From contig NC_092238.1 of assembly GCF_036320965.1 (NCBI RefSeq), positions 27,127,903-27,191,902 on the forward strand: a DNA stretch of 64,000 nt, read 5' to 3'. Numbering within the stretch: position 1 is the first letter of the stretch; every line of letters starts with the position of its first letter. A program made the position numbers and the translations under genes. The stretch is from Panulirus ornatus. Its lineage: Eukaryota > Arthropoda > Malacostraca > Decapoda > Palinuridae. This document shows positions 14,304 through 26,297 of this stretch, piece by piece. The notes under the pieces were generated by a model. It was not told the origin of the DNA. It saw only the letters and a list, made by a program, of their open reading frames with translations, and did no database searches.

Positions 14304-15603
14304 CTGAAGGAGAGAGATGCCAAAGCAGGCGGTCATCAGTTACAAGTTCTTATTCACATGGTTGCTTATACGCAACGCCGCCCCCACCACCACTGGTAAC
14401 ACGTTCAAAAAAGACATCAGTAAGAATGAAACTAATGTTTCTTGATCATTTTAAAACTTTACTGTTCAAGAAAGTATTTTTTTTGTTTTATTAATCAAAA
14501 CAATTTGCTGCTTCCCAGCTGAGACGAGTTGCCGAGCGACCGACAAAACTTAACCGTACCCATGATTAGCAAGACCTGTTCCTCAGTTATCTAACTCAAC
14601 CTTACAGGTTATCGTCCCCTTCGCTTGCTCCTCTTCATACTGGTTAAGTCTGGAGTGTACCTCTGCCCGAAGTCATAACATACATACCCGACCGTCAAGA
14701 CCGAAGTATTATACTTAGCCAGACCTCGAGCTTAAGAAGATGGATGAGCCGCTTTCAAAGCAACCAGTCCTCTCGAGGTTGCTCTGGGTCTCGAACAGTC
14801 GACTCTACAAATACTGGTCAGAAATTTCACCCCAGGGCGCGTAGAATGTACTCACCTCAGGTTACATAGTATGGCAACACAGCAGATGTAGTTAGTAAGT
14901 TGGATAACGTCTGCTTTCTCTTAACTAAACGAGATTCATCTTAGATGTAGCTGTGTGACGCGACGGTTCGTCATGCTTACGAGGGGCAACGAAGAATGAT
15001 GCAAACGAAACTGTCACAGTTGTATTATTATTATTATTTTTTCCTGTAAAGGTTCATGCGCTCTGACAACGGGTGTTTCAGAACAGGATTGCACGACTCC
15101 ATTATTCATGCTCTTGATCGCCCTGTGAGCAATATGTCCATTTCATATATTGATATATGTGTATTAATAGGATATCTTTATATAACTGGCTACATGGGAA
15201 TAATATGGTCTTCACACACTAAAGTCCCTCCATTTTACTTAAACGTTCTCCAGCCGCCTCTGTTTATCCAGGTATTATCCTCTGAAACCTCCCTCCGCCC
15301 GATAGAGAAAATTCCTCGGAACCGAATCCTCTGCGAATTTCTGTGGTTATCCCAGAACCGCTTGTGTTGGACACATCCCATTAAGCCGCTTGTCGTCCAG
15401 CTCTAGTTGTGCTGGCTGGAGACATGACGAGAACGCTTGCTATCCCGCACGCTTGGGATGGCTGAAGTGTTGTCGCCGCCCGTGGCTTCATAGGGAGTCA
15501 CGCTAGCGAGTACCCTCACAACACAGCCCTTGATCCCGAAGCCAGGGCGGGGATGTTGGTAAAGTTTACTGGTTCTTAATTTCCCCCTTTGAAACTAACC
15601 CCC

Positions 15604-15604
<1 letters not shown>

Positions 15605-15690
<86 letters not shown>
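15605..15690. repeat. (CT)n microsatellite
   Basis: About 42 uninterrupted CT units. Confidence 0.95.
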
Positions 15691-15692
<2 letters not shown>

Positions 15693-16743
15693 TTTACGAT
15701 ACAGTCATCTGAAAGTCCCCTGATCTCCTCCACTAACCCCAAACATCCGAGGATAGACCCTGTGATCTGTCGCTGCTTGATTCCCTTCCTGTCGTGTAAT
15801 CCTTTCGGCTCGGTAAAAAGCGCATCAGAATACACTTGTATCCGAATCTAAGATGCACATCAACCCCTTTATATAGTTTCAACACCAACCGTCCGGCCGG
15901 TATAGTCTAATCTGTTGTTGCTGTACCGATGAATATAATTCATAGCCAAGGTCCTTTTTTGAAAGGTAGCCAAATTATGACACTCGTTACATATGCATGT
16001 CTGGTTGTCTTCAAACTGTACACGCCACCCGTTACCAAAGCTCCAGCGTCACTGATTGATCCTACAAAATCTAAAGATTAACTCGTTTGATTAATGACAG
16101 TTAATGATTGCGGAACCTATGGCACTTAACGGGAATATTGAGTTTTCTTTTTACCCTGAATGATATGATCATATTACATACTTCAACGCTAAATTATTAT
16201 GCATGGTCAGGAAATTATTAATTTTCTGACTGACGTAATCTCCTAATTAATCATTTGCATAATTTGTAGAGCAGTATCCTGAGTCATCATTTACATACAC
16301 CAATTTTTCAGATTCGTACTTTGCAAAAATCATAAGTTTTAAAGTGCCTGTCCCTCAACCAGGACTGTTCTTTTATTGTTTGTGATTCTATCTCGACTTT
16401 ATGACATAGTTTTTCTTATTTGCATAGATTTTATGATACATTTCTCTCGTATTTGCTTATCACTTTTCATGAAACTTAAGTGTCCCTTTGCTTTCAGTTG
16501 TTTGACTTACTGTGTTCTGCTCCTGTGTTCTGAGCACCCTCTGCGTTGAAGATGTAACTTTAAAGTTAAATCTTTTAATGGTATTTGTGTAAGATATCAC
16601 AACCCATCATAGACTGTATTTATGTAGAGAAATTATGGGGACAAACTTTAAAAAGTCTGAAGGACTGAATGCCAACCCCTACCACCAGTGGATGTGTTTC
16701 AGAAGTGTTTTAACACTAACGAAACAAAAAGAGAGAAAATTAG

Positions 16744-16746
<3 letters not shown>

Positions 16747-16807
<61 letters not shown>
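16747..16807. repeat. (GA)n microsatellite
   Basis: About 30 GA units. Confidence 0.95.
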
Positions 16808-16808
<1 letters not shown>

Positions 16809-16967
16809 CTGCATAAAAGGTCAACAAATTTTGATTAGTTCCAGCAACTGTGATATTAGCTGTCAGCTCTGTGCTTTTGCCACACGTCAAGGAAAACAGA
16901 AAAGCTGTGGGTTGTTATACAGTATTATGATATACATGATGCATACATATAGCATCATCTGGGAGGT

Positions 16968-17610
16968 CAAAAATGGGTATGTTTGAAGGTATATTCGTTC
17001 TGACATGTGTATACGAGGCATGGGCTATAGATAAGGCTATGCGGAGAAGGGTGGATGTGTTGGAAATGAAATGTTTTAAGGACAGTATGTGGTGTGAGGT
17101 GGTTTGATCGAGTGAGTAATGAAAGGGTAAGAGAAATGTGTGGTAAAAACAAGAGTGTGGTTGAGAGAGCAGAAGAGGCTGTGCTAAAATGGTTTGGACA
17201 TATAGAGAGAATGAGTGAAGAAAGCTTGGCAAAGAGATTATATGTGCCAGAAGTGGAGGAAAGAAGGAGAACGGGGAGACCAAATTGGTGATGGAAGGAT
17301 GGAGTGAGAAAGATTTTGAGCGATCGGGGCCTGAATATGTGGGAGGGTGAATGGCATGCACGGGATAGAGTGAATTGGAACGATATGGTATACTGGGGTC
17401 GACGCGCTGTCACTGGATTGAATTAAAGCAAGTGAAGCGTTCGGAGTAAACTATGGAAAGGTTAGTAGGGCTTGGTTGTGGATAGAGAGCTGTGGTTTCA
17501 GTGCATTACACATGACAGCTAGAGAAAGGCTGTAAGCGGATGCGGCCTCTTTCGTCTGTTCCCGGCTGTACCTCACTAACGCATGAAACGGCGATACATC
17601 AGTCTGAAGG
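16968..17610 (+). mobile_element. Old 3' copy of the RTE-like retrotransposon
   Basis: Corresponds to about 7282 onward of the intact copy, with scattered substitutions and indels. The frame is broken near its start, but a piece at 17094-17291 still reads RWFDRVSNERVREMCG and KWFGHIERMSEE. It is followed by the family's 3' UTR, including GACGCGCTGTCACTGGATTG (17400-17419) and a decayed tail (GCTGTACCTCACTAACGC near 17564). Its UTR has an extra segment (GATAGAGAGCTGTGG near 17480) that is missing from the young copies but present at 47591-47611, so at least two 3' UTR variants exist. Confidence 0.82.
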
Positions 17611-18669
17611 CATTTGGACAATCCACCCGTTTTTGAATTGGAAAGAGACATGGATTTTCAGGAAGACGGAACTATAGGAGTAGGCACAAAAAAAGGGGTG
17701 AGGAATTCTATGGTTTAGTTGTGGAAGGATGAAATCAACTTATAAAAATATGGGCTTTTCCTGTCATCAGAATTTTCACATGTCTTCGGGAGTTGGCGGG
17801 TCGGGTGCTGCATTTAATGTAACCAAAGCTATGCCTGATGCTCGCAGTATCGACAGCGAAAGCCGAATTGATAATAGCTGCAAAGGATAAGGAGGGAGTC
17901 GCCACTGCAGAGATAAGACAGTGGGTCAGGACAGTTTCGTCTGTGTAGTGAAGAAAGAGCATTCAGTTCCTGTCTTTGTTTTTTTGTGTTTGTTTATGTG
18001 ATACTCCAGTGCGAGTTTCTGTCTTTGTTTCTTGTGATAGTCAAATACTGCTTCCTCTGTTACTTTATTCCTGGAAAAAAAAAAAGATGTAATTAGTGGT
18101 GCGTGTGTAATAAAATCTTCTTCTGGACACGTCAAGTGGAGGAGAAACTTGGGCTTTTCACTGTCTGTGGGATATTGTATCCGGATCCCCACTGTAGGGA
18201 GCTGGGAGTGTGAGTCACTGTTCCCACTTCGGGAAGTGGGACGTTGGGGGTCATCACTTCCCGTCTGGGGTTTAATGAAGAGGGACTTGCCAGTTCTGGG
18301 TCGATTTAATTACCTCGTTCATTACCTCGCAATGAAATGATATCTCTCACGCGTAGTCAGACAATCACAGACCAACCTTTTTTTAGTCTGTGCGTTAAAA
18401 AAAAATATGTATACATATATATATATATATGTGACTAATGAAATGAATTATTCATCATGAACAAAGCGAATTATTTATACATATATATAAACTGAAATAC
18501 AAAGGGAGATTTGATTAGTCTTAACATACTGTGTTCGGATATCTGTTCGTAGAAGTGACGGTAGACAGAGAGGGACCTCAATGAACAGGAACTATAAACA
18601 TATTCGAACGCGTGTGTGGTGCCACAAGGCCGTCAGAGACCTCTTGGGTACAGCGGTACAGACAAGAGC

Positions 18670-18672
<3 letters not shown>

Positions 18673-18703
<31 letters not shown>
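18673..18703. repeat. (GT)n microsatellite
   Basis: About 15 GT units. Confidence 0.92.
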
Positions 18704-18706
<3 letters not shown>

Positions 18707-20286
18707 TATTCGCAGACGTTTTTCATCTCCTCATAACACCCTCCTCACCAACGTTCGTTATGGAGTGAGGATCTGGTGTCTTCTCATCTCTCACTGACGT
18801 GGATTAATGATAACGAAGTGGCGAGTCTGAGGTCGAGAAGCGTTCGTTGAAGGCTGTGGAGGTACCGTTAAGCCAAACCCTTGTCACATGATCTTGGTCA
18901 TGCAGTGAGCGTGGGGCTCGAATGGTGTGCTCTGTATATTTAAGGTGGGGTGAGAGAGATAGGTTTGGGGGGAGAGAACGAGGCTGTAATGTATGGCATG
19001 TCATACGTGTGGTAGGTGATGAGAGGTGTAATTAACTTATGTTTAACTACATGTTTGTGCCGTATGGGGAGAGAGGTCTTTACATGCGTGGAGGCCCACC
19101 CTCTTCAAAATTTTCTTACATATGCTGATAGTCTTCTGATAGTCTTGCCGTTAGGTAAGGTTAGCACGTAGAGATCACCACAGGAATATTCAGAGTTAAG
19201 ACTGGGGTCATGTGAATTCCATGTCGTCAAGTTGTTATATGTAAGATGCGGAGCGCGTGTTTGTTTGGGAACTGAATGCCACCAACCCAAGTGTATGCGA
19301 AACAAAATAGACAACAGCTAGGGCTACGAAGGGGAACTTGACAGCCTATGTGGTGCAGCTGGCTCGCTGCATCGCCCTCACTAACCCACCCGATACGTGG
19401 GTGGTAGTCCCTCCCCTTGTCAGTGGCTGCCTATTACCTACCACCTGTGCTTGGTGTTGATGTGGCAAGTAGGCACACAGACGTGTGTTGGAACACATAC
19501 TGAGGGAAAAACCCCGACTTCCTGGAACTCAACAGAGGCTCGAGATCATGTCGGTACTCACGAGAAGAGCGCCCTCACTGCCTCGTCATGATAACTCCCG
19601 ATGTGGTCGACGTCGAGCAACGTTCCCCCGACCCGGTCACCGTCGCCCACCGTCTGCCCACGCTCGTCCACCTCACCTGCAGAAGGACGGGAAATATCCC
19701 CTCAAGGAGCGGCCGAGCTAGCGAAGGGAACCGTACAAGGCCTTCCAGGAGCGAAGGTGACATGCATGAGGCTTTTTTTTTTTCTTTTGGAAAGTAATGG
19801 TGACAAACTGGAAGCGCGCTAGCAAGCCTTCCAGATGGCACGGAGTCTTAGTCTAAGAAACTCATATCCTAAGGCTTAGAAATCCTGAAAAAGAATCCTG
19901 GGTAAAGCTATTTTTAAGCATTTCCCCGTATTGGTTAATGCCATGAATTTAAGATTCGTCCAGATTCAAATGATTTTTTTTTTTCTACAGCATATTGCTA
20001 CGACTGTAGAAGACGTAAGGTAGTGCACAAAGTGGAGGTAAGACAGCTTAGTGCCTCAGTTGGTGGGTGCGCGACTCAGAGACAGGTTGGAAACCATTGG
20101 TTTAAGGGACGAGGGATCCAGGGCTTCCCTTGTCTCCCCCGAGCGCTACTTTGAGCGAGGCTAGAAGGTGAGGGGTGGGGGGGGGGGGGGGTGGGCAGGA
20201 GGTAAAAAATATATAAATAGGATTTGTCCAGAGCTTTTAAACATGGGTAGATCCTCTTAAAAGACTTAACGGCATAGTGTTAAGGT

Positions 20287-20290
<4 letters not shown>

Positions 20291-20362
<72 letters not shown>
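20291..20362. repeat. (GA)n microsatellite
   Basis: About 36 uninterrupted GA units. Confidence 0.95.
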
Positions 20363-20367
<5 letters not shown>

Positions 20368-21171
20368 CTTAATAATGCAAGACCATTCGACTATCTCCAA
20401 AGACGCTCCAGAAATACGGGCGAGCGTACAGCGCTTGACCTGGAGATAAGCGGAGAGATTAGGACAGCGCTGTTGTGCCGTCATGCGCTAGGGTGTTCGA
20501 ATGGGTGTCGTCACCACGGCTTCTTAGAGGGCGATGGGAAAGCACCGGAAATGAAGCGAGTTGCTCACGATTTGCCTCACCTGTAGGGAAGATAAAAGCT
20601 GTGAAGAAATTACTGAGGGATGATGATAAGTGAGGGCGTTACACGAAATACGGAGGGATGAGGCGTGAAGAATTCGTCGGGAAAAACTGCTGGGAAATGA
20701 CGCCACATTCTGAGGTGAAATACGTAAGGTATTCGCAAGCCATAGTGCCGTGGGCTCACCTTACGTATATACGTTATACCCTGGACGACCAGCTGTATGC
20801 TGATTCGTTCTAATTTCCCGAATTTATGATCTATTATCAGTTGATAGGTCCACCGAGGGGATGGGCGCCCAGAGATGCTTAGAAGGCCAAGGTGCAGGCC
20901 AGGGGGGCAGGGGATGAATTCAGCATGGCGTGAGTGATCATTATTCATTATTCATCACCAATATTCAAGCTGACGGGCTGACGGGAGAGCACTGAATAAT
21001 GAAGGAGGGGGAGGCTAGACGAGCGACGGCCCCGCATTAACGTGACTGGTACACCTGTTCAGCGCGGCAGATCGCATGGTCTGGCGAGCTGAATATCCTG
21101 TGAGAAAAGGATGTACTGAAATTGAAGAGGTTTTGAATGTTCATTGTGGTAGTGGACGGTACACATACACA

Positions 21172-21172
<1 letters not shown>

Positions 21173-21245
<73 letters not shown>

Positions 21246-21263
21246 GTCCAACCTCCCCTTTCA

Positions 21264-21339
<76 letters not shown>
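21173..21339. repeat. (CA)n then (CT)n compound array
   Basis: About 36 CA units, a 24-bp C-rich spacer, then about 36 CT units. It lies just downstream of the last exon of the minus-strand gene. Confidence 0.94.
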
Positions 21340-21344
<5 letters not shown>

Positions 21345-21367
21345 AGAGCGGCCCACAATGACCACCA

Positions 21368-21432
21368 CTAACTGACCCCACACCCCCGGCGGAGCGAGGC
21401 CGCCACGACAAGCAGGTAGGGCGTATGCATAG
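21368..21432 (-). CDS. Gene 1 exon 3 (terminal)
   Basis: The acceptor CCCCAG ends at 21433 and follows a long C/T tract (CCTCCTTCCTTCCG). The exon supplies the last two bases of an Ala codon, then MHTPYLLVVAASLRRGCGVS and a TAG stop. Keeping the frame through only 65 bp with this phase is what makes the junction persuasive. Confidence 0.55.
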
Positions 21433-21666
21433 CTGGGGACACGGAAGGAAGGAGGAGTGGGGTGGGGTCGGGTGGGAGAGGCTAGTTTTAGCACCTGCTG
21501 GAGACTACAGATGAGGCGGCAGGACGCGTTCTCCCCCCACCACCCCAACCCAACCCCCCTCACCACCACCAACCCCTCCCCATGAGGTCACTGACTCTTA
21601 AGCAGGCCAGGCTAGTGTCATGTTATGGTAAGGGTGGTGGAGGGGGAGTGTAATGTTAGCAGCTGG

Positions 21667-21734
<68 letters not shown>

Positions 21735-22178
21735 TTCTCCTCCTCCTCCCGTTAACCCACCCTGACTTCGTCCTCCAACACTCTCCTCTTCAGGAGCTGT
21801 ATACACTGTCTTGAATCACCCCGCTGGAACCCCTTACCCCCCTCCCTCCCTCCCTTTATCGTCCCCTTTAACGGCACCTGACCTCATCTGTGGGGGGGGG
21901 GGGGGGCGACACTGACCTTCGTGGAGGGCGCCCGGGTCTGGCATCAGGTCATCCATGGCGCCCCTGGCGGCTGTCTCGAGTTCGCAGAGGATCCTGATGG
22001 TGCAGGGTAAGTCGTCCTCCAGGGCCTGCGGTAGAACCACTCTGGTTAGAACTCCACGTTCACCACACACACACACACACTCATGTTAGAACTCCACGTT
22101 CACCACACACACACACACACACACATGTTAGAACTCCACGTTCACCACACACACACTCATGTTAGAACTCCACGTTCA

Positions 22179-22212
<34 letters not shown>

Positions 22213-23767
22213 ATGTTAAAACTCCACGTTCACCACACACACACTCATGTTAGAACTCCACGTTCACCACACACACACACACACACACACACACTCGTGT
22301 TAGAACTCCACGTTCACCACACACACACTCATGTTAGAACTCCACATTCACCACACACACTCAGTACTCCACACCCACCTCCCACTCTTATTTGTCAGTA
22401 CTCTGTGTACTCAGTTGGACTTCAATACATCCTTTAGTGACCCCCAGTCGTCTCGTTCTGACTCATTCCTGAGTACAAAATGTTTTGTCAGGACGCAACG
22501 CCAAGAGCCAAGTCTTGTTGGCTCTTGACCACACTGTCATTCTTTCCTGAGTGAGTACCATGAGTATCACTCAGACTCAGGGCTGGTACTCCATGCTCAC
22601 CAAGTAGTCCTCTTTGTGCTCTGTCACCTCACCAATCTACCGCAGGGAACGCTGAACACCCGCCCTAAACCATACCAGCCACGCACAAGATGATGATCGA
22701 GGACCTCGTAAAAGATTGTGAAAGAAGACGTTCACCGGTGTTCACCTCGCACATAAACACTGTAAAGAACACGCAACAAACTGGTCTTGCAGGGTTACTC
22801 CCTCTTGTAACGCCTCTCGCCACGGAAAGACAGAGACAGCGCTAACGCTCCTCACCAGCTGTTAGAGTGAACATTCCACAAACAAAGGTCACCTCAAACA
22901 ACAAGCAAACACGCAGCACAAACACCACCCGGTACAAACAACTAGCCAACCACTCAACATTCATCACAAACAAGTTTACACAAACAGCTTCAAATCACAT
23001 ATACCATGAATGATAAACCACAAACATTGCCCAATGCCTGCTGCAGACAACGCACTCCTCGACAAACAACTTCACAAACATAACTCCTTCAAAACAATGC
23101 CACAAACACCGTCCATCGTGATCACGTGGCAGACAACCCTTACTACAAACGAAGCAAGTATTGATGTTGAACGTGAGGTTTATCTCTGACTTCTGCTCAC
23201 AAACATGACGCTAACTACTTTCACACTGACCACGCGTTGCAAGGGCCTTTCTCCCCACAAACAACACGCTAACAACACCACCTCACCACAAACATAACGT
23301 AATAAACGCCAATCATCAGGGCACAAACAAACCTTCCCACAAAGGAAATGACACAGTCGTAGCTCAGTGCAAGTCACGTACTATGGGTGCCGTTTAGCAC
23401 TCACACCACGTCATTAACCCCCCTCTCCCCCCCCCCCCCCCCCCACCACACACACACACAAACGGTACACACCAGTACCCACCTCCTCCACGAGATAGCG
23501 CGCCCCTCGCTTTCCGCGTCGCTTGGAGAAGAACTCGTTCAAGTCGATAGGGAGCCTCCCTGTGGCACCCAGGATGAAGATCTTCAGGAGGACCAGAAGA
23601 GCGACGAGGGAGCCGCTCTGGTTCAGGGAGATGGAGTTGTCTGGCAGGGAGACGAAGGTGTAGGTGACGAGGGAGCAGGCGAGCGGGAGCATCACCGTCG
23701 CTCCGACCAGCGTCAGGAGAGACGCAGTAGGTCGCCGAAGACGGAGGAGATAGACTGAGACACGCAT
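21368..23767 (-). CDS. Three-exon gene, small hydrophobic/Cys-containing protein, unknown function
   Basis: Model: complement(21368..21432, 21917..22025, 23483..23767), 152 aa. The ATG is at 23767-23765 and the stop TAG at 21370-21368. All junctions obey GT-AG and the phases agree (0 then 1). The N-terminal 70 residues are hydrophobic: a signal-like SLLTLVGATVMLPLACSLV (15-33) and a second segment SLVALLVLLKIFILG (53-67). A basic SKRRGKRGARY run (81-91) could be a dibasic cleavage site. The C-terminal part has two close cysteines in LPCTIRILCE (101-110) and ends in SLRRGCGVS. The short Cys-x5-Cys plus LCE wording faintly recalls arthropod DM4/12-type proteins, but I do not claim that family. 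No TATA or polyadenylation signal was assigned. The 5' end may include a further noncoding exon. Confidence 0.6.
21433..21916 (-). other. Gene 1 intron 2
   Basis: A 484-bp intron with GTCAGT at the donor and CCCCAG at the acceptor. It contains a (GA)n array (21670-21732; CT on the sense strand) and C-rich stretches. Confidence 0.5.
21670..21732. repeat. (GA)n microsatellite in intron
   Basis: About 31 GA units, inside intron 2 of the minus-strand gene. Confidence 0.94.
21917..22025 (-). CDS. Gene 1 exon 2
   Basis: The exon is 109 bp, with acceptor TACCGCAG before 22025 and donor GTCAGT after 21917. It encodes ALEDDLPCTIRILCE and then an acidic stretch ending PDPGALHE. It is GC-rich in the third codon position, unlike the flanking repeats. 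Confidence 0.65.
22026..23482 (-). other. Gene 1 intron 1
   Basis: A 1,457-bp intron with donor GTGGGT. Apart from the minisatellite, it holds an ACAAACAAC-rich stretch (22870-23340) and a poly(C)/CA patch (23427-23460). No other exon was recognised. Confidence 0.5.
22045..22365. repeat. Variable-length minisatellite with CA tracts, in intron 1 of gene 1
   Basis: Eight copies of GTTAGAACTCCACGTTCACC (starting near 22045, 22085, 22126, 22160, 22216, 22249, 22299, 22333), separated by (CA)n tracts of different length. Read on the gene's sense strand, each copy ends in TTCTAAC, which fits the metazoan branch-point pattern. The copy nearest exon 2 lies about 20 bases from its acceptor. Confidence 0.9.
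23483..23767 (-). CDS. Gene 1 exon 1 (coding start)
   Basis: 95 codons, from ATG at 23767 to the GAG|GTGGGT donor. The signal-like hydrophobic start and the second hydrophobic segment are both here. An acceptor-like TTACCACAG lies about 40 bases upstream of the ATG, so an upstream noncoding exon is possible. Confidence 0.62.
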
Positions 23768-24082
23768 GACCACTGGCGAGCTCGATCTGCGCCCTCGGCG
23801 GCTGTGGTAAGGTCGAGTACCACCAAGTCAGATAAGAAACGGAAACAATCGAGGATAAAGTCTTGTTAATCTCTCAAGCTTTCCCACACGTTTTGGATCG
23901 TTCTACGGCGACGAAATCTTAAGACGTGAGGAATATAGCAATGACTTCCCAAGTCTTGTGTCAGCACCCTTTGCTGCTCCTAGTCCGTCATCGCACAACG
24001 ACCCCGTCAGTAACCCCGCAGCAACCCTTATATATAGATGTAATCCCTCCCGTCGTAATTATCTCGCGTCCACCTTCTTCGT

Positions 24083-24120
24083 CCTACTTCTCCTCCTCCT
24101 CCTCCTCCTCCTCCTCCTCT
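24083..24120. repeat. (CTC)n trinucleotide repeat
   Basis: About 12 CTC units. Confidence 0.9.
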
Positions 24121-24791
24121 CAGTCTTCGGCCGATCATCAAAAAGCCATTGAGGCTACGTGATCCTCTTGCGTCTTCCGGTTCCTTAGCGTCCTTGATCT
24201 TGGTGGTGATAGGCCGTGACCCCTTGCTCCAGATGCTGAGGGTGACACCGTTGCCTCTAAAAGCTTTTCTTTTTTTTCTTCTTCTTAAAAACTTCGTCGC
24301 GCAATCGGAAAGTTCTGACGAGTATTGTCTGTACGTTTTGTTTTGCAGGCTGTTGTCTTCCACAAGCTTTCGAGTCTGATTCCAAAGATCAAGTTTCTTC
24401 ACGATCTGTTTGTAGGACGAAAGATAAACTGTTTGGAATGGAAGCAAAAATTTTGGCTGAGTCTGTCATACGCTCTTGAAGTGGGCTGCGAAAGGCACAG
24501 GTCTAGCTTGAGAGATCCTGATTTCTTTTTCTGTACCGAAACGTCTGTCATACAGAATCTTTTGAATAGTTATAAGACACAGTACATCAAGGTAATGTGC
24601 ACTGTGCCTTGTGCAGTTTATTCGTCAAATATATCTGACCGGTGAGGAAGGAAAGAATAGTTTGACTCTTCAGAAACATATCTCTAGTTTCATGTTCACT
24701 CGACCTGAGGCGAGAAGACATAAGCAGTGAGTGGTGTGAGCGAGTTAAAGTAGCGACCTTCTGCTAGTGTCGACAGGTACTGTAAGTGGAC

Positions 24792-24794
<3 letters not shown>

Positions 24795-24860
<66 letters not shown>
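24795..24860. repeat. (GA)n microsatellite
   Basis: About 32 GA units with one GG interruption near 24846. Confidence 0.94.
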
Positions 24861-25660
24861 TCCGTATACAAGTCATGAATTCACACAAGTGTGTAGATAG
24901 GAGAACATGCAACCTCACGTGCTTAAGTGAACCAACTGATATCATCCACGGTTCCCTTCACTATCCCGAGCACTGGCTCAGGGTAGCGTCTTGAGGATAA
25001 AGAGGACGGGTCACGTGTAGACGTCCTTCATAACAGAGCCAAGACGCGTCAGCTGTTGCAATGTAAACATCGTATCCACAGTCCATTCATGGTCTCTTCA
25101 CCTCACTCGTTCGTAGTAAACAAAAGAGCATCATCCTTCACGTTCATTGAATCTATAAGATTACGTCTCTTTACACAGGAATTGGTCTGTTTTGTTCTTC
25201 AAGAAAGGGAGTTACGCTGTAGGCTCTGATCGTGTTGATTGAATGTCTTTCAGAGGACTAGAGGTTATTGACCCATCATCCATCCCGTATGTCGAGCATA
25301 GATTAAATAGGATTAGCTACCTTATTTCAAGCCATAATCAGGATCGAGAAAGATGTGAAATAAACTCATTTGATACTGTTGATTCCTGTATACTTTACTA
25401 CTTTATTAAAGTTTTGATTTCACAAAGTTGATGCCTAACTATTCAAAACTTGCTTTTCAGGAAATAAAAATTCTAACTTTGGAAAATTAGATTTAGCATT
25501 TTAGTGAATGAAGTCATGTTAGTAACGCGGTATGTCTATGGTTAATAGGTCGTAACACGTTATACATAATGGCAGTAACACACATTATAAGTAGTGGTAA
25601 CAGAGGTGATTAAGCTACAGTGACGTACGATCTTTGGTAGTGACACTTAGCCTCTTGGCG

Positions 25661-25972
25661 CTACGTCACGGAGGGGGTTAGTGGGCCACCCTCTATGGCG
25701 GAAGCAATGGACCGTAATGGACGTCTCGCCTGAGTCTCGTTATCACCCTCTTCATCCGGCCAGTCGATACCCCACTGACCCGAAGTTCGCATCGAGGCGT
25801 CGAACCCCCGTCGAACCCAGAGGTTCATCGTCGTCATGGGGTCCCTGCTGATGATACTCTGGGGTTGAGGGATGATGAATGAACGGTCTTTTATTGTCGT
25901 CTTGGGGAGAGGAAGTATGGATGGGTCATCAGAGCTGTTGGAGGGGTCATCCGTGGCGAACATTAGGGTCAC
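25661..25972 (-). CDS. Possible terminal exon, unknown protein
   Basis: A 103-codon minus-strand frame runs from an acceptor-like ACATCAG (ending at 25973) to a TAG at 25663-25661. The encoded stretch is non-repetitive and hydrophilic (ATDDPSNSSDDPS near the start, WGIDWPDEEGDNE near the end). Third codon positions are moderately GC-rich. The pyrimidine tract before the acceptor is weak and I found no upstream exon. It may be a chance open frame. Confidence 0.28.
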   Translation of the reverse strand: MTLMFATDDPSNSSDDPSILPLPKTTIKDRSFIIPQPQSIISRDPMTTMNLWVRRGFDASMRTSGQWGIDWPDEEGDNETQARRPLRSIASAIEGGPLTPSVT

Positions 25973-26155
25973 CTGATGTCTGGTAGAAGCGTATTATACG
26001 CGTATGATGGTCCGTTACCATCTGGGTGCAAGGTGTGGTGTTGTATTCATGTTTATGGTGGTGATGGGACGAGGATATGTTTTCAGTTTTCCAGAAGAAA
26101 GAACAGAGAAGGGGGACCAATGAGGATTTCCCTCAAAGGCTCAATCCTCTGTTGT

Positions 26156-26195
26156 TAACGCTACCTCGCTAACGCGGGAAATGGCGAATATTGCA
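26156..26195 (+). mobile_element. Tail-only fragment of the RTE-like retrotransposon
   Basis: The block GCTACCTCGCTAACGCGGGA followed by AATGGCGA matches the terminal part of the 3' UTR at 7871-7900 (GCTACCTCGCAAACGCGGGA), with no ORF sequence next to it. Confidence 0.55.
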
Positions 26196-26262
26196 CGATT
26201 GTGATGGTGTACGGGGATCAGACACGTTCAGTGGTAATGTATGGTAGCGGTGTAATGGCATG

Positions 26263-26264
<2 letters not shown>

Positions 26265-26296
<32 letters not shown>
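26265..26296. repeat. (GT)n microsatellite
   Basis: About 16 GT units, followed by GTGTGTGG-rich degenerate repeats to 26365. Confidence 0.92.

Positions 26297-26297
<1 letters not shown>

Larger units (their letters stand above)
14304..16967. other. Spacer, mostly unique
   Basis: No supported gene. It holds a (CT)n array at 15605-15690 and a (GA)n array at 16747-16807. The stretch 15900-16650 is AT-rich with stops in every frame. Confidence 0.55.
17611..21367. other. Spacer between retroelement remnant and gene 1
   Basis: No supported gene. It contains GT (18673-18703), GA (20291-20362), CA (21173-21244) and CT (21268-21339) arrays and a G-run (20177-20190). A GC-rich segment at 19560-19760 is open in several frames but has no consistent splice signals. 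Confidence 0.5.
23768..25660. other. Spacer, no supported gene
   Basis: It contains a (CTC)n run (24083-24120) and a (GA)n array (24795-24860). The remainder is unique sequence with short open frames and no convincing exon boundaries. Confidence 0.55.

Noticed and set aside
19485..19841. GC-rich segment open in four frames
   Set aside because: A possible donor (CTGCAG/GTGAGG on minus) was seen, but no matching acceptor or consistent frame could be chosen.
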